Assembly: GCA_037903475.1 (NCBI GenBank)
Contig: JBAJFG010000328.1
Coordinates: 496,001 to 560,000 of the forward strand
Length of the DNA stretch: 64,000 nt
From: Ancylostoma caninum
Taxonomy: Eukaryota > Nematoda > Chromadorea > Rhabditida > Ancylostomatidae
Direction: 5' to 3'
Made by a program: the position numbers and the translations under genes. Position 1 is the stretch's first letter. The number at the start of each line of letters is the position of its first letter. Of this stretch, positions 51,101-61,059 are shown in pieces. The notes beneath the pieces are model-generated. The model was not told the DNA's origin. It worked only from the letters and a program-made list of their open reading frames with translations, and searched no databases.

Positions 51101-54100
51101 ACGGTGCTCCACCTCGTTTTGTTCGTTGAGCTGACTGTCCAGCTGTGTACATGAATTCTTCAAAACGAGCTTGATGAAGTTTTATTCGGGATGGGATCTG
51201 TATCAGTTTGCTAACCAAGGTGATGTGGCAGAACGTTTATCACTGCTGATTTCATCGATGAGAGAGAACGAGACGTGTTAGCCAAGGCCGCAGCTGTGGC
51301 TTGCAACCAATACAGTAGGAGATAACCATCTACCGGCTCCTAGATGCTACCATTCCAGTATAAAGTCGGAATTTTTGTCAGTTTTGTGTCTTCTGGTATA
51401 CCATTGGAACTGGCATGGCAAGATGGTTAACGATCTGTCGCTATCTCCAACATTGAAGAATACCAGGTGTAACATGCGACACTGTCTCTTGCTGGATCGA
51501 ATGGAACTATATTGTAATCATGATTTACTGTACAATGTTTGGGACCCATGTCCATGTCGTGTTCTATTCAGCAAAACTTCGTCTCTATTCAGTATCAAGG
51601 GAGTGCGCAGTAACAACGGAATTTCTAGCGTGTTGATATGGATTGCGTCAGAGCGTTTCTTCAGGGTTACGATGCTCATGTTGCAGGAACGTATTTGCAA
51701 TATGCTCACAGTAACCTTATAAAAATGATCTAAGGCATAACGTGGACGTCAGATTGTGTTTGGAACCTCAAATAACCCTACTGTGCAAGGTTTCATCAGA
51801 TTCTGAGAGAAGATACCTCTAGAGGACATCTAGCGCTTCCATGCAATACTGCATTTTCGCAAAAAAAAAACGGATGTCATTTTCGTGATGAGCGTGTGAA
51901 GGAATCCCCACGGGAGGAACGCCGAAGAAAATGGGGTAAAAATGATGCGACATCTAGTGGGTTGTATTGTACGTTATGCGTTCATACTTTTGCACTTGTG
52001 ATGAATTCTCTAACCGATACTACTGTGGCAATTTATATACCAGCAGTGAATAATAGTACTTGTTTTATTTGCTTTTTTTGGGTTCCTGCCTTGTGTCGCA
52101 CCTGAAATTTATGGGTGAAAGAAACTTCGCGTAAAAATGGGAAGCGAACAGCACACTGAAAAATGGAGCAGGCCTTGCAATAGTCCAAAAGCGGAGTCTA
52201 TGTTGAAGTTCAAAATTTTCACGGAAAAAATCAGTGGAAGAGTTACTACAGTGCTTTTCATAAGTATAGATGCAGCAGAGAAAATGCGTAGTCGATTCAC
52301 CACAGCTTTTTAAGAAAAGTTACAAACGTCAATCGATTCGTCATACCAGAAAACCTAGCTTCGCGTTGTTTCACTTGTGATCATGCATAATGCCGGATCG
52401 ACTTGACACTTCTCCTATAGTTAGTTATCGACGGCGGTTCAAATGGACGCTTACTCAATGCGAGGCGTAATAGGTGAGATGGGGTTGGTTGCTCTATTCA
52501 TAATCGTAATCGCATAAGTTGACTAGAGGAAATCGGGTTTGAAACTTTTACCTTGATGGGAAATTTCATGTGTAGAGATAGTGGCCATATGACAAGGCGC
52601 AAAGAATGTTGTGCCATCAAAAGAATGGGTGAAAAAAGACTACTGTTTCGAAACTGATGTGGTGCTTCGAGCTCAAATGCTTGGATATTGAAACCATTAC
52701 AGACTTCTTCGATGGGATTATCTTCGTAGTGCTCCAGGTACTAATGCAACTCTCAATGTCAGATACGAAAATTCAAATCGGGGTTGCAGTGCCGTGCTTA
52801 TGTAGCAGCTCTAGACTAACTATAATATTTTTTCATCTTTCCGTCTTATGATTGGTCTTCCTGAAAAAATTTCCTGCCGTAATGATAAGCTTTAGCAAAA
52901 ACGTTCTGAAATATGTAGATGATTGTACATAGTACGATGGTTTGGCCTCTAACCGTATGCTGTTGCAGTTTGTAGGTTACAAGAATTTATCTTGTTACCT
53001 CTAAATGAGGTTTCACTGCCACCATGCCTCGTAATGTCCTTACTCCATGCGACATGCAAAACGTATGAGAGGAAGTGTTTATTCTTGGAAACTAACTATT
53101 AAAATTATTCGTCTATGTCCTGTTCTTTAATTACAATAAGCATTGTGACGAAAAACACTAGTATTCAAGTCGAAAGAACTCGTTCACCTATGTGGATTTT
53201 ATTTCACATTGAAGGTTTTGCCATCTCAAGATTGCCCTATTTCTCGGCTTCCAATCTCATGTTTGTTAAACATTTCAAAGGATTCTTTGCGTTAGCCAAC
53301 ATTCGCGGAGGAGGGTAAGTTGTCTGGAGTAAAACTAGGAATCTTACACCTTCTCAGTAAGGCTTCTTCAGGGAATACGGTGAAAGATGGCATAAAGGAG
53401 GAATGCGAGAGAATAAACAGAATGTATTTGATGATTTCATAGGTGCTGCTGAATTCCTCATCAACAACAACTACACGAATAGAAAGAAGTAGGGTACCAT
53501 TATTGTCCATCGTTTATCATTTCTCCAAGTAGAATTGTAATGTTATGTAATATTTTTATCTTCTAAGGTTAGCTATCAACGGTGGTTCAAATGGAGGCTT
53601 ACTTGTTGCAGCATGCGCACAACAGCGCCCTGACCTGTACGGAGCCGTAATAGGTGAAGTGGGGTTGGTAACCTTATTCGTGATCTTGGTCGCATAAGTT
53701 TGCTAGAGGAAGTCTTGTTCGAAATTTGTTATCGTGTTTTCTTGCCCCTAACGAGTTTTACTAACATAGTCTTGGGCTCCTAATAATCCTTCATTCGATC
53801 CCTCGCTGCCGAGTTGAGCGAGTTTTCCGAAATGAGGCCAACTTGAAGCGAGTATTTATTTGTCTTCAAGGACGTTATGGATTTTTTTTTTGAATTCTGC
53901 GACGTTTCTTCTTTCCTCCCTTCTGAGCACCGCTGCCGGAAGAGTGCACCAGCACCTAGTACTAGAAACAGGGAATCGTTCGAGAAATTCACTCACTAAC
54001 CGCTGGGACACCATTCTGTGTAAAACGCCACGCAGATTTTGTTGACTCCAAATCCCGCCGCGTTCGGTTTCTTCTCATTGTTTCTGAGTGGAACCTGCCT

Positions 54101-57100
54101 TCCTCATCACTTTATATACCCATGCGAACCATTATCACATCAGGCCGAAGGAATTGAATCATTTACACAGAACATTCCACGTTAATCGCTCACTATGCAT
54201 GTCAACTCTGAGTTGAGCGTAAGTAAGTCGAGAGGTGCTTATCGGCCTCTCCTATGCTGGCAACGCCATTTCGATTTTCTGATCAGTCAACTTAGAATTG
54301 ACCACTTGCTCAACACCGAGTTCATTTTTAAACTCAACTGCGATGATATCACTATCAACTCGGTGTTCAGCTTCATATCTGGATACGTATGAAACCTATG
54401 GACATTCAGCTGACTTGGCTGAACTCTGCTTTGACGTTTCAGTTGAGCTTATCTGAAGTTCAGGGGCTTTACTACGGGCCTTAGTTTCATTAGGAATATA
54501 CTTGGAGAATGAGGCCTTTGTTGACCTGGTAATGTTTGTCTCTCGCTGTTCGCCCAGTCAGCAAAACGCTGACTACATAATTCGTTGGGGAGATACAATA
54601 GGCGCCACTTTAGCACTGGACGAGCTGACCCGAAATTGCCAGTATATCAGACGTTCGGTCTAGTGGTATTCGTCAGCACACTAAAAATGTTCAACGAACA
54701 CAAAGAATCATGGCTTACTTGCAATGAAATCCAAATCGAACTCGTGAACACACCTGCCTTGCGCGATCAGCGCAACAAAATATACATTAGCGAACACAGG
54801 CCGCGATCACTCGTGCTAGGGTGTGTGAGTCCCACATGACCTGACCCATGGCGTGCATACCCTCATGGGAAAAAGCACCCCGATCTCATGAATTTCTCGT
54901 GTTTCGCGTACGGTTAGATGTGAGTTCTAGGCCTGCCAAAACCTCAAAGTCTAGCAAAATCTCAAACGCGAAGATTTGAGTGGATGCTAAACATGCAAAA
55001 TAGAGCGTTGTTGTTAAGGGATTAAGCTCAAAGGAGCGATAACGCTTGTTTTTTAGCTTGGTGCATAATTGATGCAGTTTTTTCGCAACCTCTTTTGTCG
55101 TCAGAAACAATGCCCTTTAAGTGGTTTTCTCGTGCAAAATAATCTACTTTTGTCATTTATTGGAACTACCTTCGAAAAAACACATTCGTCATCATGTAGC
55201 CCAACACTTGGGAAGGTTCGGAAGAAGCACAGTCGTCTTGTGATCTCAGTGAACCTTTTGTTAAGAAGCAATCAGCGAAGCCAAGTTGAACGAGAATTCA
55301 TACTCGTACAACACAAGCCTCACAAATGAAGATAGAAGAGATCGACCATCAAATATTGAGGACAGGAAATTTTCTGGCGGTCGTGAATGAGGACGAATGC
55401 TTGGCAACGAGAGTGCTGACCGAAGACTCCAATTCATCATTCGTCCAACGTCATTCCTCTCTATTGGCTCCGAAAAGCAAGGAGATTGGCTGCATGGGTT
55501 GAGTGAGTAGTAGATGAACTCCCTGACATAAACAAAATTGAACGTGTCCGAACTTCCACCGTTTTCTACCGCGAAACGAGCATACTCGCTTGTTGAAGAA
55601 TCTCGTCAATCAAACAACCTCCTCTTGCACGGTTGACAAAGGTTCTTGGACGCTGAAATTTCATAGTCGAGCTTTTCCTTTTCCATCTGTGAGGACTGTG
55701 CTGCCCTACTTCAACTACTTGAACATCTTTCGACTTGGCTTTACTGATTGGTATTCAGCCAGAATTTAGTTCAGATCGCAAATACGACTGTGCTACATTC
55801 CAAGTTTTCCCTAACTGGCAGAGTAAGCATGGTGAATGTGTGCACAATTTTCGGCAGCACCGTTACCAAATGAAAAAAAACTGGGTTGTTTCCATTAAAA
55901 ATCATTTGAAAAGTCTGATCTTTCAACGAAAAAACGGAATCGCAAAAAAGCTGCTTTAATTACTTACCAACCTAATAAACTGGGCGACTTACTTAGGTTA
56001 AATAACGTTTCCCTGTGATTTCAACGGTGCCGACATGAATTATATTAGGACATGCATTATGTTGAGGATTCTGTTGAACTGATGGGTCATGTTGTCAACT
56101 CCGGTCAGCCAGCAGTTCGTCAAACCTGGAGCTGCAACTGCCTCACCAAATACTACCTAGTCCAATACTCATAAATCTATCATTGTAACAATGCATTTCA
56201 CAAGAGGTAGTAAAGGAGGAATAGCACACCCTCGCAGTGAAGAAAGGGTTTAACAAGTGTCCCGCTGAGAGACTCTTCAAGACACAGACTGGTTGTGTAC
56301 CTCGAGATAATCGCTTACACAACAGATCAGACATTAGAGTCAAAACCACAATTGTAATTGATATTGCTACAATTCAAAATAAGTAACGTAAGTAGAAACT
56401 GAGAGTAATGAAAATTTGTTTCCTACAGTGATGTGTTCTAATGATATTCTGTGTGGGCTTTTTGTCTCCATTCCAGTTCGATTTTCACTTCCTTCAAAAA
56501 GTAGCCGATTTTTATTTCAATTACCCAGCTGGTTTCTCTTTTGTTCAACTTCTTATTATCACTCATGTTGCGCATCCATCTCATGTGACCTCAGCTAAGT
56601 TTATAAAGTTGAGTCAAGTTTTATGGTGAAGATTCCTCACTGTAAGTATTTCCCCATTACGCAGCCTTTGTCCAATTCCATAGCTATTTACCCGCTAGCG
56701 TATTGCTTTGTACAATCAGGCCTTGCCCATCGCCGATGTATTGCTGTATTATTACAATTATCCCAAGATTCTTCCTGAAGATTTCGAAGATCACGTGATT
56801 CCATTCACATTTTTGAGCCAGAAGATTTGAATACTTGCACTCTAGGCAATCGTGTTTGTATTTGTATTCTCTTAAACAGGTATTATTGTGGACGATGCGG
56901 TGAATGTTTATTACTTCTCAACTCAAAGAAAATAGCTCTTGCTGTCTTAGCGTAACAAACATTCTATTTGTTGGATTGCTCGCTTGCTTGCATGTGATGA
57001 AGACCTAAGCAGAGTTGGTTTTCGAATGAATATAATAACATCTTTTACATTTTAAGAAAAAGTGTGAAACAAATCTGCATAGGAGCCAGTAAGGAACTTT

Positions 57101-57877
57101 CTGGATATCACTTTGAGAACTGGATCATTTGGTAGTATTTTCTGAATGCATTTCTTGGTGAATTCGTAGATTGTTTCGTACCAAAAATTTTAGGACACAT
57201 ATCCGCAGCAGAGATCATTGAGGAGCATACATTCTAGCTATAACATTAATCGTGAAACTGATTGGAAATGGAATGAAAGTCATGTAGGAGGATTTCAGAG
57301 TTCTTGACATGCTACGCTTCCATAAATTCACAGCTGGTGCGATCTGGATGTCAGAGTTCGGTAACCCAGATGACCCCAAGGATTTCAAATTTATATACAA
57401 GTTCGTCTGTTGATGGATCATTGATCTGCTCTGATAAAATCAAGTGATATCTTTCTAGTGAGATATTTTCCGGCTTTATTTTCAGATATTCGCCTTTACA
57501 TAATATCCGCTTCCCTGAAAGTGGCCAATGGCCATCTACCCTAATGCTGACTGCCGATCACGACGATCGAGTAGTGCCTAGTCACACTCTAAAATACGCT
57601 GCCACGTTGTACCAGAAGGTGAGTGATATCGGAGTATCATATAGATGATAGATTTCCTCATTATCTCAGGCCAAAATGCACCCGCAACAAACCAATCCAC
57701 TCTTGTTCCGCATTGAACAAAAAGCTGGTCATGGTCATGGAAAACCTACTGCGAAATGGGTATGTCACGGCCTTTATCTTAAACACGTCCTGCATAAGTG
57801 AACAATTTCAGATTTCCGAAATAGTCGACAAGTTCAGCTTTCTGCAAAGGGTGTTATTTATGAGATGGCAAGAATAA
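27146..57877 (+). CDS. Prolyl oligopeptidase (S9A), secreted-type, copy B
   Basis: Tandem paralogue of the gene at 9871-22866. Exons read: 27146-27319, 27375-27502, 32596-32691, 35269-35364, 36024-36102, 36191-36307, 36368-36489, 36560-36722, 38670-38861, 50492-50556, 50621-50840, 50899-50974, 53215-53314, 53372-53488, 53568-53663, 57299-57400, 57486-57618, 57670-57759, 57812-57877. They total 2232 nt, 743 aa plus stop. Exon lengths equal those of copy A except exons 1, 8 and 19, and phases match. The N-terminus [13 protein letters not shown] is signal-peptide-like. Triad: Ser589 (INGGSNGG), Asp674 (HDDRVVP), His713 (AGHG). GYGGF and the S1 Trp (GAIW) are kept. TTCCCAG directly before the ATG could serve as a spliced-leader acceptor. 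The introns hold two mariner relics, a CR1-like LINE, a palindrome, a minisatellite and MITEs, yet the frame is intact, so the gene is probably functional. Confidence 0.93.
29144..29842. mobile_element. MITE-like element with GTCACAACATGT ends
   Basis: Inverted ends GTCACAACATGT (29144-29155) and ACATGTTGTGAC (29831-29842), followed on each side by CG-rich sequence. An internal palindrome GGTTGTCAGGTTGTC...GACAACCTGACAAC lies at about 29265-29315. A tRNA-like sequence lies in the middle. TIRs are short, so confidence is limited. Confidence 0.45.
29493..29558 (-). repeat. tRNA-like (SINE-type) sequence
   Basis: Minus strand: A-box-like GGCATAGTGGTAATG (29537-29551) and B box GGGTTCGATTTCC (29498-29510). 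No closed acceptor stem was found, so it is read as a tRNA-derived repeat. Confidence 0.45.
31474..32480 (+). pseudogene. Mariner transposase relic (Hsmar1/bandit-like)
   Basis: Frameshifted and stop-broken transposase in intron 2 of peptidase copy B. Order kept: N-terminal [15 protein letters not shown] (31474 on); [10 protein letters not shown] and [16 protein letters not shown] (about 31605-31720), like the second helix-turn-helix linker; [11 protein letters not shown]; then [13 protein letters not shown] (about 31820-31850), matching the PHELT block; PFLHRI before the first catalytic Asp region ([11 protein letters not shown] instead of a TGDEKW-like motif, so the Asp is lost); and a C-terminal AFQKFADP (about 32375). 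The catalytic residues are damaged, so it is dead. Confidence 0.8.
32993..33976 (+). mobile_element. 5'-truncated CR1-like LINE
   Basis: An open frame of 287 codons (32994-33857) encodes the C-terminal half of a non-LTR reverse transcriptase. It begins just before the catalytic box ([10 protein letters not shown]) and continues with [21 protein letters not shown] and [13 protein letters not shown], blocks shared by CR1/L2/Jockey elements. A 3' UTR of about 100 bases ends in an AATAATAAT tail (33956-33976). The typical 5' truncation places the insertion junction near 32990, just after TTAGGTTGGTGCAAAAG, which looks like a mariner terminus. The frame is intact, implying a fairly recent insertion. 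It lies in intron 3 of peptidase copy B. Confidence 0.85.
33977..35268. other. Rest of intron 3 of copy B
   Basis: No element or gene recognised between the LINE tail and exon 4. Confidence 0.45.
35365..36023. other. Intron 4 of copy B
   Basis: Holds a 91-codon minus-strand ORF (35416-35691) with one hydrophobic segment ([20 protein letters not shown]) and a basic tail. It could be chance or an unrelated relic; no function is assigned. Confidence 0.35.
36723..38669. other. Intron 8 of copy B
   Basis: Contains the 21-bp triple repeat at 37637-37698. Near 38570-38606 sequence ending TTTATGAAACGCACTG next to TA looks like a Tc1-type terminus, but I found no partner end. Otherwise unrecognised. 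Confidence 0.4.
37637..37698. repeat. Three tandem 21-bp units
   Basis: ACATGGAATCTTGTGTTAGT-type unit three times in a row. The TCTTGTGTTA core also occurs at about 37564, followed by its inverse TAAACACAAG, giving a small hairpin. Confidence 0.8.
39743..41872 (+). mobile_element. Decayed mariner, left palindrome arm
   Basis: TA-flanked 2.13-kb element with ends TTAGGTTGTAGGGAAA and TTTCCCTACAACCTAA. Transposase remains are at about 41200-41760 on the plus strand in shifting frames: [18 protein letters not shown] (first catalytic Asp block), [18 protein letters not shown], then [20 protein letters not shown]. The second Asp region reads [10 protein letters not shown] where HDNARPH is usual. 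The N-terminal DNA-binding part was not found; about 40-41 kb is unrelated filler. Stops and frameshifts make it non-functional. Confidence 0.82.
41877..43282. mobile_element. Central cassette with mariner-like ends and RT fragment
   Basis: Begins TTAGGTTGTTAAGAGAGTTC (41877) and ends with its complement (43282), separated from the neighbouring mariners by TATA on each side. The perfect inverted part is about 379 bp and the loop carries the reverse transcriptase. The ends resemble, but are not identical to, those of the flanking mariners. This may be a MITE-like mariner derivative that captured an RTE fragment, then became inverted-duplicated with its surroundings. Confidence 0.65.
42195..43094 (-). 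pseudogene. RTE-like reverse transcriptase fragment
   Basis: Open frame of 299 codons, the frame continuing upstream to about 43170. Motifs in order: [18 protein letters not shown] (residues about 13-30), [13 protein letters not shown] (about 72-84), catalytic YADDVML (about 106-112), [12 protein letters not shown] (about 169-180), [15 protein letters not shown] (about 230-244) and [14 protein letters not shown] (about 249-262). The last natural residues are near FGVTAI, after which the frame runs into the inverted arm, so the final 20 or so codons are not RT. The endonuclease part and true 5' end are missing. The left arm (42065-42257, plus strand) repeats only the first part. The block pattern fits the RTE clade. 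Confidence 0.85.
43287..45415 (-). mobile_element. Decayed mariner, right palindrome arm
   Basis: Mirror copy of 39743-41872 in the opposite orientation, same ends next to TA. Here the conserved acidic block reads [11 protein letters not shown], the usual mariner form, whereas the left arm has Met, so the left arm carries the derived base. Transposase is broken in the same places. Confidence 0.82.
45854..46442. mobile_element. MITE with 152-bp terminal inverted repeats
   Basis: TA-flanked 589-bp element; arms 45854-46005 and 46291-46442 begin GGATGACCCGTACTTCATTC and are nearly identical (one difference seen in the first 30 bases). The loop of about 285 bp has no gene. TA duplication suggests mobilisation by a Tc1/mariner transposase. 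Its left TA is also the end of the large palindrome. Confidence 0.85.
46595..47963. repeat. 60-bp minisatellite, about 22 units
   Basis: Direct tandem array. The typical unit contains GGGTCCACGGATGGAGAATG, GGTCTGCCGTGGCC and AGGGAAAACGCCAG blocks; units vary by substitutions and short deletions. Because 60 is a multiple of three, long ORFs appear on the minus strand (20-residue period, [23 protein letters not shown]) and also on the plus strand. These are treated as products of periodicity. Confidence 0.9.
48316..49153. mobile_element. Tc1-type MITE with CAGGGTGACAACAAAG ends
   Basis: TA-flanked 838-bp element. Both ends read CAGGGTGACAACAAAGTCTT continuing TGGCCAAA, about 28 identical bases. 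No transposase was recognised inside. It lies in intron 9 of peptidase copy B. The CAGGGTG start is shared with the element at 14311-15808. Confidence 0.82.
49154..50491. other. Rest of intron 9 of copy B
   Basis: No element was identified. A 119-codon minus-strand ORF (49570-49929), rich in Arg and starting [15 protein letters not shown], lies in GC-richer sequence; it may be part of an unknown repeat. No domain was recognised. Confidence 0.4.
52425..52570 (+). pseudogene. Relic copy of the catalytic-serine exon
   Basis: Inside intron 12 of peptidase copy B, the sequence encoding IDGGSNG aligns with exon 15 (53568-53663). It lacks about 45 bases in the middle of the exon, then continues through the exon end (GTAATAGGTGA, GGGGTTGGT) into matching intron sequence (TCGCATAAGTT, CTAGAGGAA). 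The flanking intron homology shows it is a DNA-level duplication, not a retrocopy. It is out of frame and not in the gene model. Confidence 0.85.
53664..57298. other. Intron 15 of copy B
   Basis: Contains the mariner relic at about 55060-55975. The remainder (53664-55060, 55976-57298) shows no recognised feature. Confidence 0.45.
55060..55975 (+). pseudogene. Mariner transposase relic
   Basis: Broken transposase pieces on the plus strand: [18 protein letters not shown] (about 55312-55365), like the SLEDEPRSGRP linker; [19 protein letters not shown] (about 55380-55435), like the second HTH helix; [13 protein letters not shown] (about 55528-55570), like the block before the catalytic domain. 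The right end ACCAACCTAA next to TA (55966-55977) fits a mariner TIR. The left end was not found. Confidence 0.6.
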
Positions 57878-57886
57878 ACATCGTAC

Positions 57887-57892
57887 AATAAA
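57887..57892 (+). terminator. Polyadenylation signal of peptidase copy B
   Basis: AATAAA ten bases after the stop; another AATAAA overlaps the stop codon itself (57873-57878). Confidence 0.5.
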
Positions 57893-58367
57893 CATCTGAA
57901 GAATATTTAGAATTAGAATGAATTTTTAGAAGTTCACAGGTTTTAATTCCAAATGGTTTCTCTCAGAAAAGCTTACTGAAAGGACCAGAATTTTATGCGA
58001 AGCTCAAATGAATTGTTACACTCATTGTATCTCTTCCAAGACCTGAAAGGAAATAGTTATCTATATTCTTTTACGTAATCAATGAGAGAATAGCTCACGG
58101 TTCAGAAAACAATACACAAATGAGGTATGGTGTGTTAGTTCAGAGAGGGCGGGTGATCCGACTTTATCTGCAATTATGACCGCAATGGATCCATTGATGG
58201 AAGGATGCCTTAGGATGTGTCTGGAAGGATACTTTAACAAATGGTAGTAGGGAAACATCGAAATGGAAAAAATAACAAAAACATATCAAAAAAGTGTAAA
58301 ATCTCGATTAATTGGCCGACACCATCATGAGATCGTAACTGCGGCCAACATCGGATCAGCGGCCCTA

Positions 58368-58601
58368 CTCAGACAATCTACTGGCTGACCGCGGTACCAG
58401 AGTATGCTCAGCGGGCTGACCGCTGTACCACGAGACATGGAACGGGCTGACCGCGATCCATGGTCGAAAATTTGGCCGACCGCGGTCCTCAGTCGAAAGT
58501 TTAGCCGACCGCGATACTGTCCGCGGTCGGCAGACTGAGCGCGAAGTTAACTAAGGTCCGCTAAATATTGGTACCGCGGTCAGCGCGCTCCACTGTCTGA
58601 G
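58368..58601. mobile_element. CTCAGACA-ended element with repeated GACCGCGGT core
   Basis: TA-flanked 234-bp element; ends CTCAGACAAT and CTCAGACAGT inward. Inside, GGCTGACCGCGGTACC or close variants occur at least five times in one orientation, and GGTACCGCGGTCAGC once at the right in the other. Same ends and design as 4622-5415, with an unrelated core motif. Confidence 0.7.
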
Positions 58602-59065
58602 TATGTGAGCTATATATCATCGATATTCTATGTTTCAGCATCACAATAAACCACAATCCCAAAAGTCTTCTCGTAGACATATGTACATATGTCAGAGTTG
58701 GAGTGAACACCTAGCACTATGCTACCTGAGAGCCTTTTTTTCTGAACATGTTCTCTGCCCATTGATGAATTTTCTCTGATTTGTTTGCAGGTGATTCTTC
58801 TGCTGCAAAGTAATTCTATATGCAGTAACAAGGCCACTTGTTGAGTCTAATTTCAGTTGTCACAATTAATGGTGAGGTTTCTTGTCTGGAGCATCTTGAT
58901 GATGAAAAAGAACAACGGTCTTCCTTTTCTTTACTTCTTTCTTGTACAGTACAATTATGAGCTTGGATTTTGTCTTTCTTAGTTCTCAACAGCAACGCTC
59001 ACCACAATGAGTATAACAGCTTATTATGGCGCTTCAATTTCTTGTTCCCCACACACATTATTGAC

Positions 59066-60008
59066 TCAATGTGACTCGTTCCACCTTTGCAGAGTATAGC
59101 GATGGTAGACGTAAGCACAGATGGTGACGTCAAGCATTGAAAATATAACAGCAACAAATAGGAGCCAGTAAGAATATCCTAACTGAAATAAGTCTTTTAG
59201 GAATACAAACAATCGGACATGGATAAACTATTGCTCAGTAGGTTGTATCACATCTATTACAGCGTATCGGCGAACGTATACCTATTGAAAGTTCAACATA
59301 CCGACACATATAACCCGGGGGTCTCTGACGACTCTGAAAAATAAGTATTGTGGGAAAATGTTATCAGTGAACAAGCCCATAGACGCACCCCTTTCGGTCC
59401 AGTACTTCGTCCCCCATAAAACCATTGCTAGAGAAAGCAATATACAACAAAGTGATGAGACTACAAGGTTCGCCTTATGGACACCCAGTGTGTTCTTCTT
59501 TTTAACGCTATAAATTCTGCATGACATTCGTTCAATGATAAACTTATAAAAACTCACATCACCGCAATAGCGACTACTGCCGTGAGAAACTGTATAATAA
59601 AAGCAATCGTCATCAGGATCCAGGTCACCAAATACCACCATGGAGCTTTCTGAAAATGCAACACCACCAAGTAAGCATGACTTGAAAAGAAAAGGTTAGG
59701 CGATCATCTCACGTTCCACCATTTTCGCTGGTGGTCAGTGTCCCCCCACGGATAAAGACCTATGTAGTGCCAGGAAGCATCGTCGATGGCAAGTTCGGCC
59801 CAGCCTAGAAGAGGATACTTCACGTGCTTCAAGAAATTATTTGAAGAAAACTCTATACTAGAGCGGTGAACTTGCCGTTTGTAAAATAAGCTACTGAACT
59901 GAATAAGAATGCAAGCATTTTGACTGGGAAGTCAAAAAGAATTCCTCTTCGCCAAAAATTATCCATGGAACCGTCTAAATTATAATAACCATCAACGCAT
60001 CTACGCAT
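59066..60008 (-). CDS. Multi-pass membrane protein, family not identified
   Basis: Minus-strand model with exons 60008-59859, 59817-59713, 59649-59558, 59516-59389, 59333-59302 and 59182-59066. All junctions are GT-AG with consistent phase, giving 207 aa plus TGA. The start is the first in-frame Met (MRRCVDGYYNLDG); an upstream exon cannot be excluded. Hydrophobic segments: about 23-42 (weak, ILFDFPVKMLAFLFSSVAYF), 89-116 (YLVTWILMTIAFIIQFLTAV), 127-150 (NLVVSSLCCILLSLAMVLWG) and 172-193 (SYWLLFVAVIFSMLDVTICA). The loop between the first two is rich in Trp (WAELAIDDASWHYIGLYPW). This suggests a four-pass protein of about claudin or nematode Clc-like size, but the claudin W-C-C signature is absent, so no family is claimed. 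It is transcribed toward the peptidase. Confidence 0.6.
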
Positions 60009-61059
60009 GGTGAATATGTAAAAACGACTCAGTGATATGCGTACTTGTTGAAAATAGCAAATCTTTAAGCTTGTCAATAAACGCAATGCTGGAGCAAAAG
60101 GAAACCTGTTACCAGAAACAGAAAGGAAATGCACTTTTGATTCCTTGTTTATGAATTCTCTCGAGGTGCAGTTATGTCATGCAAATTTTTCGTTCCTTTA
60201 ACTGTTGCAGGATAAACGAAAGGAACATACCGACCTACTCCTGCAATAAGGATTAATTGGAAGCTTTGGCAAACGGTTAAGAAAAAATTTCGTAGACGAG
60301 TTCAGAAAGTGATGCACCTATAGGCAGAATATCGGCATTTTGGCTATCTTTCAGCACATTCTAGATTCGGGGTGTGAAGTCTTATACCTTGTCAGGGCAG
60401 TGCAGTCTATTTTTGCGAGTAGTCGACTCGTCCAAGTGACCAATAACAAATCTTGGCCGTATCGCCTTTTCCAGAAATTAGCTCCACACCCTGGACTTGC
60501 TCATATGTACTGACTGGAAAATGTATTAGCTGGAAAACGAAAACACCAAGCGCCGTAGGCGGACCATCAGTTCAAAGGTCAGGCCGCAAGTAGTCGCTAT
60601 TATTCTCGGTCAGAATATTGCCAGCGTAACATCGAATTGCATGGAGACTGATTGTACTAGAGATATGAGAAGCTTAACCACTAAAAAACGAAGATAACCC
60701 GCTACTGAATTCTCACAAGAAGTTCAAAGATATCCGCTATTTCAAACGAAGTCGATTTTGTGTGACTCAGATGGATATTTGCAACAAATCATGGTCTCGT
60801 TTCTAACATTGGGTTCTGGACAGTATGCCGAAGACCGCTTCGCAACGTGGAGATTGTACCTTCGAGAGAAACAGTAGAAGGGGACTTTTCCTATTCCTCT
60901 TTCCGAAATACAATGCGTTTCATAATTATATGTAGGGCAATCCCAGGTTTTCCAACCCGGGTTTTCCGGGGAACGTGGAATTTTTCCCTAGCACCATTAT
61001 GATCAGCACCAGAAGTGACCTCGAGACCCTACTTTTGAGCTCACTGCTAAATTTTTTAA
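60009..61059. other. Upstream of the membrane protein gene, nothing recognised
   Basis: Promoter and possible further 5' exons of the minus-strand gene would lie here; none could be supported. Confidence 0.4.

Larger units (their letters stand above)
57878..59065. other. Intergenic between copy B and the membrane protein gene
   Basis: Holds the element at 58368-58601. The two genes converge here. Nothing else was recognised. Confidence 0.5.
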
